Shown in pieces: positions 43,286-53,100 of a stretch of 64,000 nt of DNA (positions within the stretch are counted from its first letter, which is position 1; the number at the start of each line of letters is the position of its first letter). The DNA comes from Symsagittifera roscoffensis. Its lineage: Eukaryota; Xenacoelomorpha; Acoela; Convolutidae. Under the pieces are notes generated by a model. It made no database searches and was not told where the DNA came from. It saw only the letters and a list, made by a program, of their open reading frames with translations. A program made the position numbers and the translations under genes. The stretch lies in the NCBI RefSeq assembly GCF_963678635.1, contig NC_087062.1, positions 47,040,583 to 47,104,582 of the forward strand. The letters are read 5' to 3'.

Positions 43286-44724
43286 ATAACTGGCAAACTC
43301 AAATTCGATTGGACGAAACAGATAAATTGTTGTTTGAAACGTTAATAATTATTACAAACGATAGAAATTAATCTAAGCCAACCAAGTTTGGGCTAAATTT
43401 TAATCCAAAATGATTTTAGAGCCAAGATAGAAAAGTTTTAATTTTATATTTTATCAATTCAAATTATAAATTGATGAAATTTTCGAAATTGCAAATAAAA
43501 GTTGAGCATGTCACAACACATGATAGATCCTAAATATCCCAGTTGTCATGGGGACAGAATATCCTATAAAAACGTCAAAATTAGTATCAAAAACAGTTGA
43601 AATGATGAATAAGTAAAGCAAAATCTAAAAAATGACAGTTTTTTAACTTTCCAGGCGCATTGTTATCAATGATGTCAATCACGGAGCGGTCGCACGGTCC
43701 ATATCACCATGAATTTGTCTCAGTTGTCTTTCGAGTTGAAAAAAAAGTCCGAAAAAATACTTTTCTGTAAAGAGAAATGAGTTCGTTGTTTTAGGGGGGA
43801 TTAAGGGGATTAGCGTTTTTCTCGAAGACTAATGAAAAAACATCTACTCCCACAATCTCATTAGTCGTGCCCCTCAATGCACTTTCATAATAACACCACT
43901 TGCTCATAATAAAAAATTGCGTCTTCTGGTTGAAAATCGCATTTTTTCGGAAAAATGAAAAAACGATGAGTCATCAATTAAAAAGTTTGATTTTTATTAT
44001 TTTTCTCAAATATTTTGCATGATGATGAATACTTGTATTTTTTTCAATATGACCATTTTTGGAGACAACAGTATCAATGATCAAATGGTAACTCCAATTT
44101 GTAAAAAAAGAAAAAAATTAATGCTTTTTTTTCCTTTTTGTAATTAAAAAATCAAATTTTTAACTAAAAAACCTTAAAAAAAATAATTATTTTTATCAAA
44201 AAGTTGGTTTTAAACATCTTTTATACTATTTTTCATTATGTTTAATTTGTATGATAACTATTTGAATAAACATATGACAACATAAGTTTTCATCCAAAAT
44301 TATTTTTTTACAGTTTTTTTTTTGACGTTAATTATCTTTTTTCAAAAAACGAATTTGATTTTTTTAATCTTGTTTTCTAAAAATTAGCATATATATATGG
44401 ATGCTTTTCAGTTTTTTGTCAAGATCACTAATGTAAATAAGAACTTCAATGTTAATATGTTAAATCCTATTTGTGGAAAAAATGAAAATTTTACGGATTT
44501 TTTTTTTGTTTTTAATTGAAAAAAAAATAGTCAATTTAATAAAAATAAATGATTTTGTAACTTCAATTTTTAAAGGCTTTTGAAATAAATTTTTAATCAG
44601 AACCCAATCGTGTGATAATTAATGAACAAATACAAGATACAAACTCAAACTCAATTTTAAAGTTAAATTATTATACACAATAAATACAAACAAAAATCAA
44701 AAAAACTCAACCTCAGTTTCAAAG
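43286..44724. other. AT-rich spacer between the two leftward genes
   Basis: No coding sequence is seen on either strand. It contains a 9-bp perfect inverted repeat (GACTAATGA at 43827-43835 with TCATTAGTC at 43858-43866), itself set between GGGG and CCCC, and long A/T runs. Confidence 0.5.
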
Positions 44725-45360
44725 TTATATAAGGTCCAAATACTCCTGCGCTTTCTCTAGTGTTGTTAACTTCCTTTTTTTCTTTGGCGCTAGACAGAGA
44801 GAAGGGGTTAAGTTTTCCATGTGGTTGCTCACAGTAGCCACAGGGGTACGCTTTGGAGTTGAGCAACCCGGTTCGTCAAGCCATGGTGAAACTACAGGGG
44901 AAGGATCAGCTTTCGGGGTAACTACTGATGGTGACTCAATTTGTTCCATTCCCCATAAACGATCAAAAAATTCAATTTCTTCAAAGTATTCTAATTGGTT
45001 TTCACACATCGGAGTAACATCACAATCGTATTTATACAAAATTTTTTTTACTGGTTTTGATAAAGTTGAAATATCAACCTGAAGAGCAAGAGGCTCGTCA
45101 GGATCCGTATATTTACCAGAATTTGTAAGGTAACTCAAATACTTTATATTCAGTTCTTCGTCTTTCTTTGAATTTTTTAAGGAAAGTTTACTGAATAAAT
45201 GTAAAAAATTTTTGGGAATCATAACGTGATGAGTACAAGTCCACTCATCAGAATTGAAACTTTTTTCTTCGTTAATTATTGCTACAAAATTACCGTGAAC
45301 GGTTTCATAAAAAATGGTTCTTTCGTAATTGGAATATCCGGCAATAATATAACAAGGCAT
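44725..45360 (-). CDS. Unknown Maverick protein with basic C-terminus, copy 1
   Basis: 211 residues from the ATG at 45360 (the open frame extends a little upstream but without an ATG). The N-terminal two thirds look globular (start MPCYIIAGYSNYERT) with a hydrophobic and aromatic pattern. The last third is Pro/Ser/Thr-rich, then KKKRK near residue 194 and a helical EKAQEYLDL end. The basic cluster would suit a nuclear localisation signal. It is transcribed leftward, divergent from the PC4-like gene across a 486-bp gap. I recognise no family; a terminal-protein or regulatory role would be guesswork. Confidence 0.7.
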   Translation of the reverse strand: MPCYIIAGYSNYERTIFYETVHGNFVAIINEEKSFNSDEWTCTHHVMIPKNFLHLFSKLSLKNSKKDEELNIKYLSYLTNSGKYTDPDEPLALQVDISTLSKPVKKILYKYDCDVTPMCENQLEYFEEIEFFDRLWGMEQIESPSVVTPKADPSPVVSPWLDEPGCSTPKRTPVATVSNHMENLTPSLCLAPKKKRKLTTLEKAQEYLDLI

Positions 45361-45846
45361 TTTTGAAGAAAAGTTGGAAGAAAATGACAAACGTAACGCG
45401 GAGAGAAATGAAACTGAAATGAATTGTGAAAACGCCTCAAGAGATTAAAATAGGGATTGGTTCTTCTAAAATTAGAAATTTCAAGACCTCCTATGTAGTT
45501 TTTAATCGGTTTAATAAGGGAGGGCGTGTAAAATACTTATGTTACCTTGGGTGGTATTCTATGTTTATCTAAATTGCATTCAAACAAATAGCTTGTATCA
45601 AAAATAACGTTTAAACATTGTGACCTTTAACACCCATTAAAATTCTTATCAGTTGTACATGCACAAAATACTTATCCATGTGAACTAAATTGCAATCCAA
45701 TATCTTTGCGATATAAATTACATGTGTATATAAATTAAAATAGATACAACGCCGCTTTCTTTTGCAGACATATACAATCAATCGGAACCATTCATTTCTT
45801 TCTATTCAGTTTTGAATCAAGTTACTTTGAAAATTTACTCGTTACA
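45361..45846. promoter_or_regulatory. Divergent intergenic promoter region
   Basis: It lies between two divergently transcribed genes. A TATATAAAT box at 45727-45735 is about 110 bp before the rightward start codon. CTTTCTTTTGCAG at about 45756-45768 could be a trans-splice acceptor for that gene. No clear box was found for the leftward gene. Confidence 0.5.
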
Positions 45847-46218
45847 ATGAATAAAACCAAAACAAGCACCACAGCAGATGCAGATAAAGATTTTGGCGAT
45901 TGCTATTTCGATATTTCGGAAAACAGTAAAAGACTAGTGCGTGCTACATTGAAAACATATGACCAAACTGGAACTTATGTATTCCTGAAAGTTTTCAAAA
46001 AAGCAGCTGAAGGCGCTGAATTTGAATGTGTACAAAGACTTTCCTTAAGCAGCGAAGAATTTTCAAAATTACTAAAGTCGGGAAAGTCAATCCGAGCGCA
46101 AACAAGTGAAATTTCTGATACTGTTGAAAACAAAGACAAACCACAATCTAACTGTAAACGAGCCAGGAAATCTCAACTTTCCTCAAACACAAAGGATTTC
46201 AAGCACGACCCGAATTAA
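45847..46218 (+). CDS. PC4-like small DNA-binding protein, copy 1
   Basis: 123 residues. Residues about 16-78 alternate strand-like segments (FGDCYFDIS, RLVRATLKTYD, TGTYVFLKVFKK, CVQRLSLS) and end in a helix EEFSKLLKSG, the order of PC4/p15 single-stranded-DNA-binding domains (four strands then a helix, with an SLSxEEF turn). A basic Ser/Lys-rich tail follows. PC4-type proteins bind melted DNA and act in transcription and replication. Here it is first in the rightward series, 14 bp before the HxH protein, consistent with a replication accessory. The assignment is pattern-based. Confidence 0.45.
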   Translation: MNKTKTSTTADADKDFGDCYFDISENSKRLVRATLKTYDQTGTYVFLKVFKKAAEGAEFECVQRLSLSSEEFSKLLKSGKSIRAQTSEISDTVENKDKPQSNCKRARKSQLSSNTKDFKHDPN

Positions 46219-46232
46219 TTTTCCTTTACAAA

Positions 46233-47021
46233 ATGGCAGAAGCTATGTTCGAAGTTGTGTTACCTGATTATTTCAAAAAATTTCAACCAAATTTCAAATT
46301 TGTTATCACTGAAAAAATTCCTAATTTATCTACTTTTAAAAATTATGTTTTTGGAAGCCACTTCAAATCTGAATATTGCCCTTTTTCAGTCGAGAATGAA
46401 AAAAAAATTCATTACCATATATTGATTCAAGTAGATTCAGAGGAACAATTAAACCAATTTTTTCCTTCCCAAAAATGTTTCAGTGTTCCTTGTATTTTCA
46501 CTTGCTTCAAATACTTAGTTTCTCCTGCTAAAGATGTCAAAGGAAACGGTGAGTTATTTGACAAGCTTAAACTAGCTCTCACTTATTCAGCACAACCTGT
46601 TGCAGCCAATCTCGATTTGTTAGATTTCACTGCAATCAAAAAACGTTTACCCAATTTATTGCTTTCTGCAACATCATCTAAGAAACAAACTTCACCAAAT
46701 CAAAACGTTTGCAAGAAATCTCCGGCCGTTGGGGGACAGAAACGAATTGATAATACAGTTACGCCTGCTGCATCGTCGACGTCAAACAAATCCGTAAGAG
46801 TTTCGACTTCAGTTTCAAAGAAACATACAGAAAGCAGACATGTTCAAACAGATGAGATGAATACAGAAACTTTGAAAAGATTTGAAAGTTTAATTAATGG
46901 ACCCCATTCTGCCGCTTTTTGCAAAATAATGGATATTTTGACAAGTGGATATGGAAAACTTGATGTAGATACTGATGTGCTATTTGTGAAATTTATTGTT
47001 GAAGAGAAAGTTAAGTTTTAA
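46233..47021 (+). CDS. Protein with HUH-like H-x-H motif, copy 1
   Basis: 262 residues. FKFVITEKIPNL (about 22-33) is followed by KIHYHILIQVDS with His60 and His62 on a predicted strand, then FKYLVSPAKD near 94. The order (aromatic strand, HxH strand, Tyr-containing helix) echoes motifs 1-3 of Rep-type HUH endonucleases. The Tyr-Lys spacing in the third is not canonical and no helicase follows. Residues 140-205 are Ser/Thr/Lys-rich and disordered; a helical C-terminus ends it. HUH enzymes nick a hairpin origin, and a hairpin with iterons lies in the same unit. Alternative: an unrelated nucleic-acid-binding protein. Confidence 0.4.
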   Translation: MAEAMFEVVLPDYFKKFQPNFKFVITEKIPNLSTFKNYVFGSHFKSEYCPFSVENEKKIHYHILIQVDSEEQLNQFFPSQKCFSVPCIFTCFKYLVSPAKDVKGNGELFDKLKLALTYSAQPVAANLDLLDFTAIKKRLPNLLLSATSSKKQTSPNQNVCKKSPAVGGQKRIDNTVTPAASSTSNKSVRVSTSVSKKHTESRHVQTDEMNTETLKRFESLINGPHSAAFCKIMDILTSGYGKLDVDTDVLFVKFIVEEKVKF

Positions 47022-47072
47022 TTGATACATACTTTTCATTATTCCCTTTTTATTATATTGAGTTCAGTAAAC

Positions 47073-47480
47073 ATGATTTCAACTTTCGATTTAAAACTCA
47101 TTCATGAAATTTTTATAGACTTAAAATCACAATATCCAGACAAATCAGTCAGATTTCAGTATTTTTTAGCCACTTGTTTGTATTTGGATGCTGATATTAA
47201 TTTGGATTTTGTTTTGAAAAACAGACCATATGGTGGTTTAATTGGAATAGACAATTCGTCGCTCGACAAACACTTGAAACATTTCAAGTTTCTTAGAATA
47301 CATGCTATATTGCATGACGCAGCGGGATATTTGCAAGAAAAAAATCATACCGGTCCTGGGTACACATATGTTTTGCCTTGTCCAATAAAAAACTGTTACC
47401 TGGGTCACGTGACAGGTATTGCGTTTTGCTTATTTCTTAAAGCATTCAAACCAAAGTTATTTCGTTTGTTGGAATGTTGA
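47073..47480 (+). CDS. Unknown protein with HDxxGY and GPGY motifs, copy 1
   Basis: 135 residues from the ATG at 47073; the frame is open upstream to the previous stop but without an ATG. The centre reads LHDAAGYL near residue 81, TGPGYTYVLPCP near 93, then YLGHVTGIAFC. The His-Asp pair and the GPG turn superficially recall phospholipase A2, but the order is reversed and the cysteines are missing, so I do not assign that. It is 51 bp after the HxH gene and 9 bp before the exonuclease-like gene, so likely co-transcribed. Confidence 0.6.
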   Translation: MISTFDLKLIHEIFIDLKSQYPDKSVRFQYFLATCLYLDADINLDFVLKNRPYGGLIGIDNSSLDKHLKHFKFLRIHAILHDAAGYLQEKNHTGPGYTYVLPCPIKNCYLGHVTGIAFCLFLKAFKPKLFRLLEC

Positions 47481-47489
47481 GTGAAAGTC

Positions 47490-48077
47490 ATGTTAACCCA
47501 AAGAAAGAAAACTAAAAAATTGTTTTTCAACCATCTCATTATTTTAGATATTGAAGGATTTAAATGTGGCAAGAAACCTTTGATCATAAAGGAACTTTCC
47601 GTTTGCTCTGCTAATACAATTGATACAATTCATTTTCTGCCACCAGTTCAATTCAACAATTTATCAAAAGAAGAGAAAAAAGCGTACAATTGGGTATCTA
47701 AATTTCTACACGGGCTTCGTTGGGACGAAGGTGAATACCCTTACTCATACTTGGATCAAATTTTTGACAGCATTCGTTTGAGGAACCCAAATTCCCATTT
47801 TTTTGCTAAAGGTACACAAAAATCTGTTTTATTAGCTGAATACTTGAAATTACCCGTGACAAATTTGGAAGATTTTGGCTGCCCAAAGATTGAACAGTTA
47901 TTGGGTCAAGAAAAACATATTTGCAAACGACATTCTCATTTACTTCCCTCACATCAATTATTAAAGCATTGTACCCGTAGAAAATCCAAAGTTTTTTTCG
48001 ATTGGTTACAAAATGAACTGTCCAATGATGCAAACAACCTTATCTCCAAATTTGGTGGTTTACGCTTCAATGACTAA
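47490..48077 (+). CDS. DEDD-exonuclease-like protein, copy 1
   Basis: 195 residues from the ATG at 47490. HLIILDIEGF places a D-x-E pair at residues 20-22 on a hydrophobic strand, as in motif I of DEDD 3'-5' exonucleases. A middle block (SHFFAKGTQKSVLLAEYL) and a late SHQLLKHC resemble the family's later strands. The expected motif III His-x4-Asp is not clear, so catalytic competence is doubtful. I recall DIEGF-type proteins near other mobile elements in invertebrates (memory only). Exonuclease function in genome processing is inference. Confidence 0.45.
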   Translation: MLTQRKKTKKLFFNHLIILDIEGFKCGKKPLIIKELSVCSANTIDTIHFLPPVQFNNLSKEEKKAYNWVSKFLHGLRWDEGEYPYSYLDQIFDSIRLRNPNSHFFAKGTQKSVLLAEYLKLPVTNLEDFGCPKIEQLLGQEKHICKRHSHLLPSHQLLKHCTRRKSKVFFDWLQNELSNDANNLISKFGGLRFND

Positions 48078-48195
48078 TCAGAGTCCTGAAAACAATTTAA
48101 CACCAAGAATTAAAGTTACTCTTACGCGGACAGGCATATTAGATTGTCGAGGAAAACCTCTCCTACAATCGACAGATAGTTACCAAATTATGTGA
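48070..48195 (+). pseudogene. Truncated copy of the 95-residue Maverick gene
   Basis: It starts at ATGACTAA overlap with the exonuclease-like gene, exactly as at 60255. The duplication junction at 48164/48165 cuts it after about 32 codons, and it then reads ten junction-derived residues to a stop. This defines the right edge of copy 1. Confidence 0.8.
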
Positions 48196-48908
48196 CCAGT
48201 TTTATCTCGGAAATATTAGCTGAAGGTTAAAATGGTGAACCAATTGTACTACAAAATTAGCATTATTAAAGTTATGGAGAGACACTCACCTGTCGGGTTT
48301 CCTGCTGCGGCTTATCAGGATCCATAATCTTGACCAAATCTCAGTATTGAGAATAATGAGTAATTATGTAATAATGAGGTAACATCTAGGTCAAAGGTCT
48401 TTGTTTTCAGCAGTTCCGACGTAGATCAACAGAATTTCAAGAAAATGTGGTCTTAAACGTGTCAGAAAAGTCGCAAAACTTGTCAAACGTCTGACTTTAC
48501 ACTTCAAAGTTTATTTTGTTGCCATTTTTTTTTATCAATTTCAATCACACTCTCACTTTTTGACCCTTTTTTTATAAGAAATTGTCCTTGATCGCAAAAA
48601 AATCGGAGGATATAACGGCTTCAAAAGTAAAAGAGAACTCACAATGATGTAAAAAACGTCAACAAAAAAATAACTATCTCAGGTATCATAAATATGTCAG
48701 CCGTCGGAAAAACAAATTAATTTTTTTTTGTAATTTTCAAGATTACACTTGAATTTGGTTTCGTCTTATGTTGGTTTTCGTTCAAAGAAATTTGATAAAA
48801 CTTTTGCGAACAAGCTGAAGAGTTAGAGCAAATTCCTTCATGCAAATTTTCCAAAAAAAAGTATAAGGGAGAAAAAAAATTATTTTGTTGCACTTGTACC
48901 CGGGGCGA
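48196..48908. other. Copy 2 left spacer with retained exon and lost acceptor
   Basis: It matches 36012-36736. The minus-strand 12-codon exon and GTGAGT donor are at 48290-48325. The 12-bp deletion at about 48241 removes the TTTCAG acceptor that ends the 52-bp candidate intron in copy 1. No other gene. Confidence 0.5.
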
Positions 48909-49593
48909 GTATGTATGTATGTATGTATGTATGTATGTATGTATGTATGTATGTATGTATGTATGTATGTATGTATGTATGTATGTATGTATGTATGTAT
49001 GTATGTATGTATGTATGTATGTATGTATGTATGTATGTATGTATGTATGTATGTATGTATGTATGTATGTATGTATGTATGTATGTATGTATGTATGTAT
49101 GTATGTATGTATGTATGTATGTATGTATGTATGTATGTATGTATGTATGTATGTATGTATGTATGTATGTATGTATGTATGTATGTATGTATGTATGTAT
49201 GTATGTATGTATGTATGTATGTATGTATGTATGTATGTATGTATGTATGTATGTATGTATGTATGTATGTATGTATGTATGTATGTATGTATGTATGTAT
49301 GTATGTATGTATGTATGTATGTATGTATGTATGTATGTATGTATGTATGTATGTATGTATGTATGTATGTATGTATGTATGTATGTATGTATGTATGTAT
49401 GTATGTATGTATGTATGTATGTATGTATGTATGTATGTATGTATGTATGTATGTATGTATGTATGTATGTATGTATGTATGTATGTATGTATGTATGTAT
49501 GTATGTATGTATGTATGTATGTATGTATGTATGTATGTATGTATGTATGTATGTATGTATGTATGTATGTATGTATGTATGTATGTATGTATG

Positions 49594-49623
<30 letters not shown>
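48909..49623. repeat. Perfect (GTAT)n microsatellite, 715 bp
   Basis: Same tract as in copy 1 but 12 bp (three units) longer, followed by the same 12-base G run. The repeat-encoded open frames are spurious. Confidence 0.98.
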
Positions 49624-49624
<1 letters not shown>

Positions 49625-49669
49625 GTAGTATGCATATAGTGCGTTAGGATCGGGGGGGGGGGGTTGTCA

Positions 49670-49792
49670 TACATGGATGACCATTAGGTATAAATCATAA
49701 TGGTCACCATGTATTAAATGATCAGCAATGGTCACCATGTAATAATCCTAATTGTCACCACATATAATTTTATACCCAATAGTCCTCATGTA
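49670..49792. other. Stem-loop with iteron-like repeats, copy 2
   Basis: Identical arrangement to 37486-37608 at a 12,184-bp offset: a 16-17-bp imperfect hairpin and three further repeats of the AATGGTCACCATGTA type. Confidence 0.5.
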
Positions 49793-50173
49793 AAACTTCG
49801 GTATATTATTGAGTATTCCCACTGAACGTTGTGGTTACATGTTTGGAGCGGGAAAGGATTTGCCAAATCTTTGTTCTGAAACCAGCCGGAGTGTTTAACT
49901 GCGCTATAGACTGTTTGCTCAATTCTTCTTAAAACTTTGATTCAAACTCAAATTACATACAAATACATACAAAAGTATGCTTAAGACACTATCGCTTAAA
50001 TGAAAATGTTTATATCCCAGATTAACTGAGTTCCAAAGCTGAACAAAATCTCGCACTTAAATACACACTAAACGCGGAATAGCGGTAGGTCAAATTTTAT
50101 GTACAGACAATTCTCATATTAAATAACTGAATTTTATTTACTATACAAAAGTTAATGTGGTGTTTTTTGTGTT

Positions 50174-53100
50174 TTAATCTATTCGTCGATTTTTTGACCG
50201 TGGTTCTTCTACTTCAACTGCTTCATAATCGAAAAACGAATCGTTGAAGAATGACGACTCGTCCTCATCGGAAGTATTGGCCTCCAGATCCGCGATATCC
50301 CCGCTATCAATATCACTGTCGTTGGTTTCTGCTGCCCGAATCAGACCGGGGTCTGGAGTTTGCCAACTGCTATTGACCTGGTCCATCAGTTGTCGAAGCG
50401 AGCGATGTGGTTGTGTGTTCTCAACAGCAAAACTATCCTCAGAGTATTCATCATCAATTTCCGGATGGTCCCAATTAATGTTTTGAGTGTTAGCGAATTC
50501 TTCAGACACCCCATCTAGGAAATCGTCACAATCCCACGACACTGGCTGTTGACGATCTTCAAAAAATGGCATCCATTTTTCCAAATCGTCATCATCGGTT
50601 GGGTCAGAATTAACAGCGGCTGTGTTGTCATCACTATCATCAATACCAATCACAGTTTGACCCAAGATGTTTTTGTGACCGTAGGGAAGAGTCTGCTGAC
50701 CATCATCGAGGATGTAGCGTTTGTCATCAAAAGCTGATAACGATGTTTTCGTCGAAGTCACTGTTTGCAGATTGTGTGACTCGGATGCGATTCGACTGTT
50801 TTCAGTTTTGAATAACGAGCCAGAGGTCAAGGTGTCTCGATATCGCTGATGGCTCAACATCTTCTGAGCAGCTTTCGATACACCCTTCGCCGATAATTTT
50901 CTGCAATCTATAAATATAATTATATGATTTCTAATCAATTTTTTGATGATCACTAATGTGTGGTGGTAAAAAAAGAACCAAATGCAATCTGTGGTTTTGT
51001 GTTTTTTAGGAGCTACATCATGTTAACTTGAAGGTCAGGTGCAACAAAAAAAAATGACATGAAGGCCAGGTGTGACCTTAAAAATTAGTCATCATTAAAA
51101 ATATCGACCAACACAAAAAAAAAATCCCAAAAAAAATTAAAAAATTTTTTTGCAAAAAAAAAAAAAAACACTTTTTCGCCCGAAAAATTTTTCGAACAAA
51201 AAAAAAATTTTTTTTTTCCAAAAAAAAAAAAATTGTCCACAAAAAAAAAATCGTCCGCAAAAAAAAAATCGCCCACAAAAAAAAAAAAAAAAATTTCGCC
51301 CACAAAAAAAAATCGCCCACAAAAAAAAATTTTTTTCGCCCACAAAAAAAAAAAAAAAAATTTCGCCCACAAAAAAAAATCGCCCACAAAAAAAATTTTT
51401 TTCGCCCACAAAAAAAAAAATTTTTCGCCCACAAATAGAAATTGCTTTCCAAAAAAAATTCCACAAAAAATCAAAATTTTTTGAAATTCGTGCTCACAAA
51501 TAAGGCAAATAGAAATTAATTAATTACCTCTGGACAAAATGGAATAAAGCTTGGGTTTGAGGGATATAAACTCGGTTATAATGTCTCCTGGAAACTCATC
51601 CTTGAATTTTAAAACAACCATTTTGTTTTTTGGGTCGTAGAGAGGGTGGTTCTTCGGGTAATTTGACAAGTCAAGTTCATTCAAAATATTCCTTTTTTCG
51701 GAAATTTCTCGGTATAAATCTTCACTTTTGACTTGGTACAGGAGACTGTCTGTATCAGAATACAGTAGTTGACATTCAAAATTTGGTTTCATTATATCGT
51801 AATGAAATTTATACATGTGAAACTTTGCTAACTCAAGAACACTAGCTCCCACAATTGTTGGGACATCCCAATAGATTTTTGTTGGGTTCGAAGTGAACGC
51901 TGCCAAGTTTTCTCCAAAAATTTTGTAGGATTTAAATTCGAATGCACTAATTTCTCGCAAAGCGGCATGATAATCTCTAACTATTCGAACAAGCATCCGT
52001 TTGCGCTTCGACTCGCATGTTTTCCCATAAGCACAATTGTTCAGTAGTTTGTACAAATCCTCCTCAAATTTATTTCTAGCTTGTTGTCGTTTAGTCGTGT
52101 TCAATGTGATGTATGGTTCTAACCATGCTTCTTGTTCAAACTTCAGCACACGGTGCACTTTTTTAACTTTAAGTCCCAACCTAACAAACAATTGCAATAG
52201 TTTGTAATGAATTGTATAGTTTGACTTGTCATGCAGCGTCTGCAGTAACTTTTTGGTCTTTCCAATTGAACGTCTTGCAATGTCTTGATTTTTCATCTGC
52301 TCGAGTAAATTCGTTTGGTAGGGACTCAACCAATCCTGGGGTACACTTTCTTTAGTAGGAGCTAAAGGGTAATCTTGATGATCCTCATGCAGTTCTTCTG
52401 GGTACTCGAGATCAACTTCCAATATAAATCCAATCAAAGAGTCTTCAGTCATGTTGAGGATTTGGTTCACAATCACCTCGTCTTCTATATGCTCTATTAA
52501 CTCAAAGTTACGCACCGGTAATTTCTCCGTTTGCATGACGCCGCCATAGAGGTTATTTGCATCGATCATAAACCCGTAGGTGCTAGGTTGATCTGGGTTG
52601 AAGTCGGGGCATTCTTTGTTGTTGGCTTTGAAAAAGCGACTATGGAACACGGATGCAGTACCACCTCGCATCATATTCTCGACCATTTCGAGATGCCTGC
52701 GGTCTGATAAAAGCTGAACATTCGAGTCTTTGCAGATACGTTTGAAGGCGTCTCCAGCTAAGTTTGAAGCACTAAAATGGTGCGCGCAGTCCAGACCATA
52801 AGTTTGGTGACTAATTTGTCGAAATTCTTCAAAGACGCAAGCAAGAAGGAGTGTATCACACTTGAGATACAAGTTGTGATAATCCTCCAAGTTTTGACAT
52901 TTGAACATTCTAAAAACTTTCCTTGCATGCTCCAGATCCGCTTGTGAAACTGCAACTTTTCCTCCATTCAAAACATCGGACCAATTTTGCAAAGGAGGCA
53001 ATTCTTTTTCTGCAATATTTTCTCTTTTGGTCATGTACGAATAAGGGTAGAAACCTTTTTGTCGTATCAGACACCGTTGCTCCTCCGTCTCGTTTGCAAA

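Larger units (their letters stand above)
35981..48164. repeat. Tandem duplication unit, copy 1 (12,184 bp)
   Basis: The sequence from ACAATCGACAGATAG to ...AAAACCTCTCCT recurs head to tail at 48165-60349. The observed differences are a 12-bp deletion, a 12-bp microsatellite length change, one extra A in the polymerase intron and a handful of substitutions (for example near 38909, 41700 and 43988). The right edge cuts a Maverick gene in mid-frame, while copy 2 continues through it. Copy 2 therefore holds the original continuation and copy 1 is the added or truncated one. No microhomology is evident at the junction. Confidence 0.9.

Noticed and set aside
47073-47480. Phospholipase A2 resemblance (His-Asp and GPG)
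   Set aside because: In phospholipase A2 the calcium loop precedes the His-Asp pair and disulfides are expected; here the order is reversed and the cysteines do not fit.
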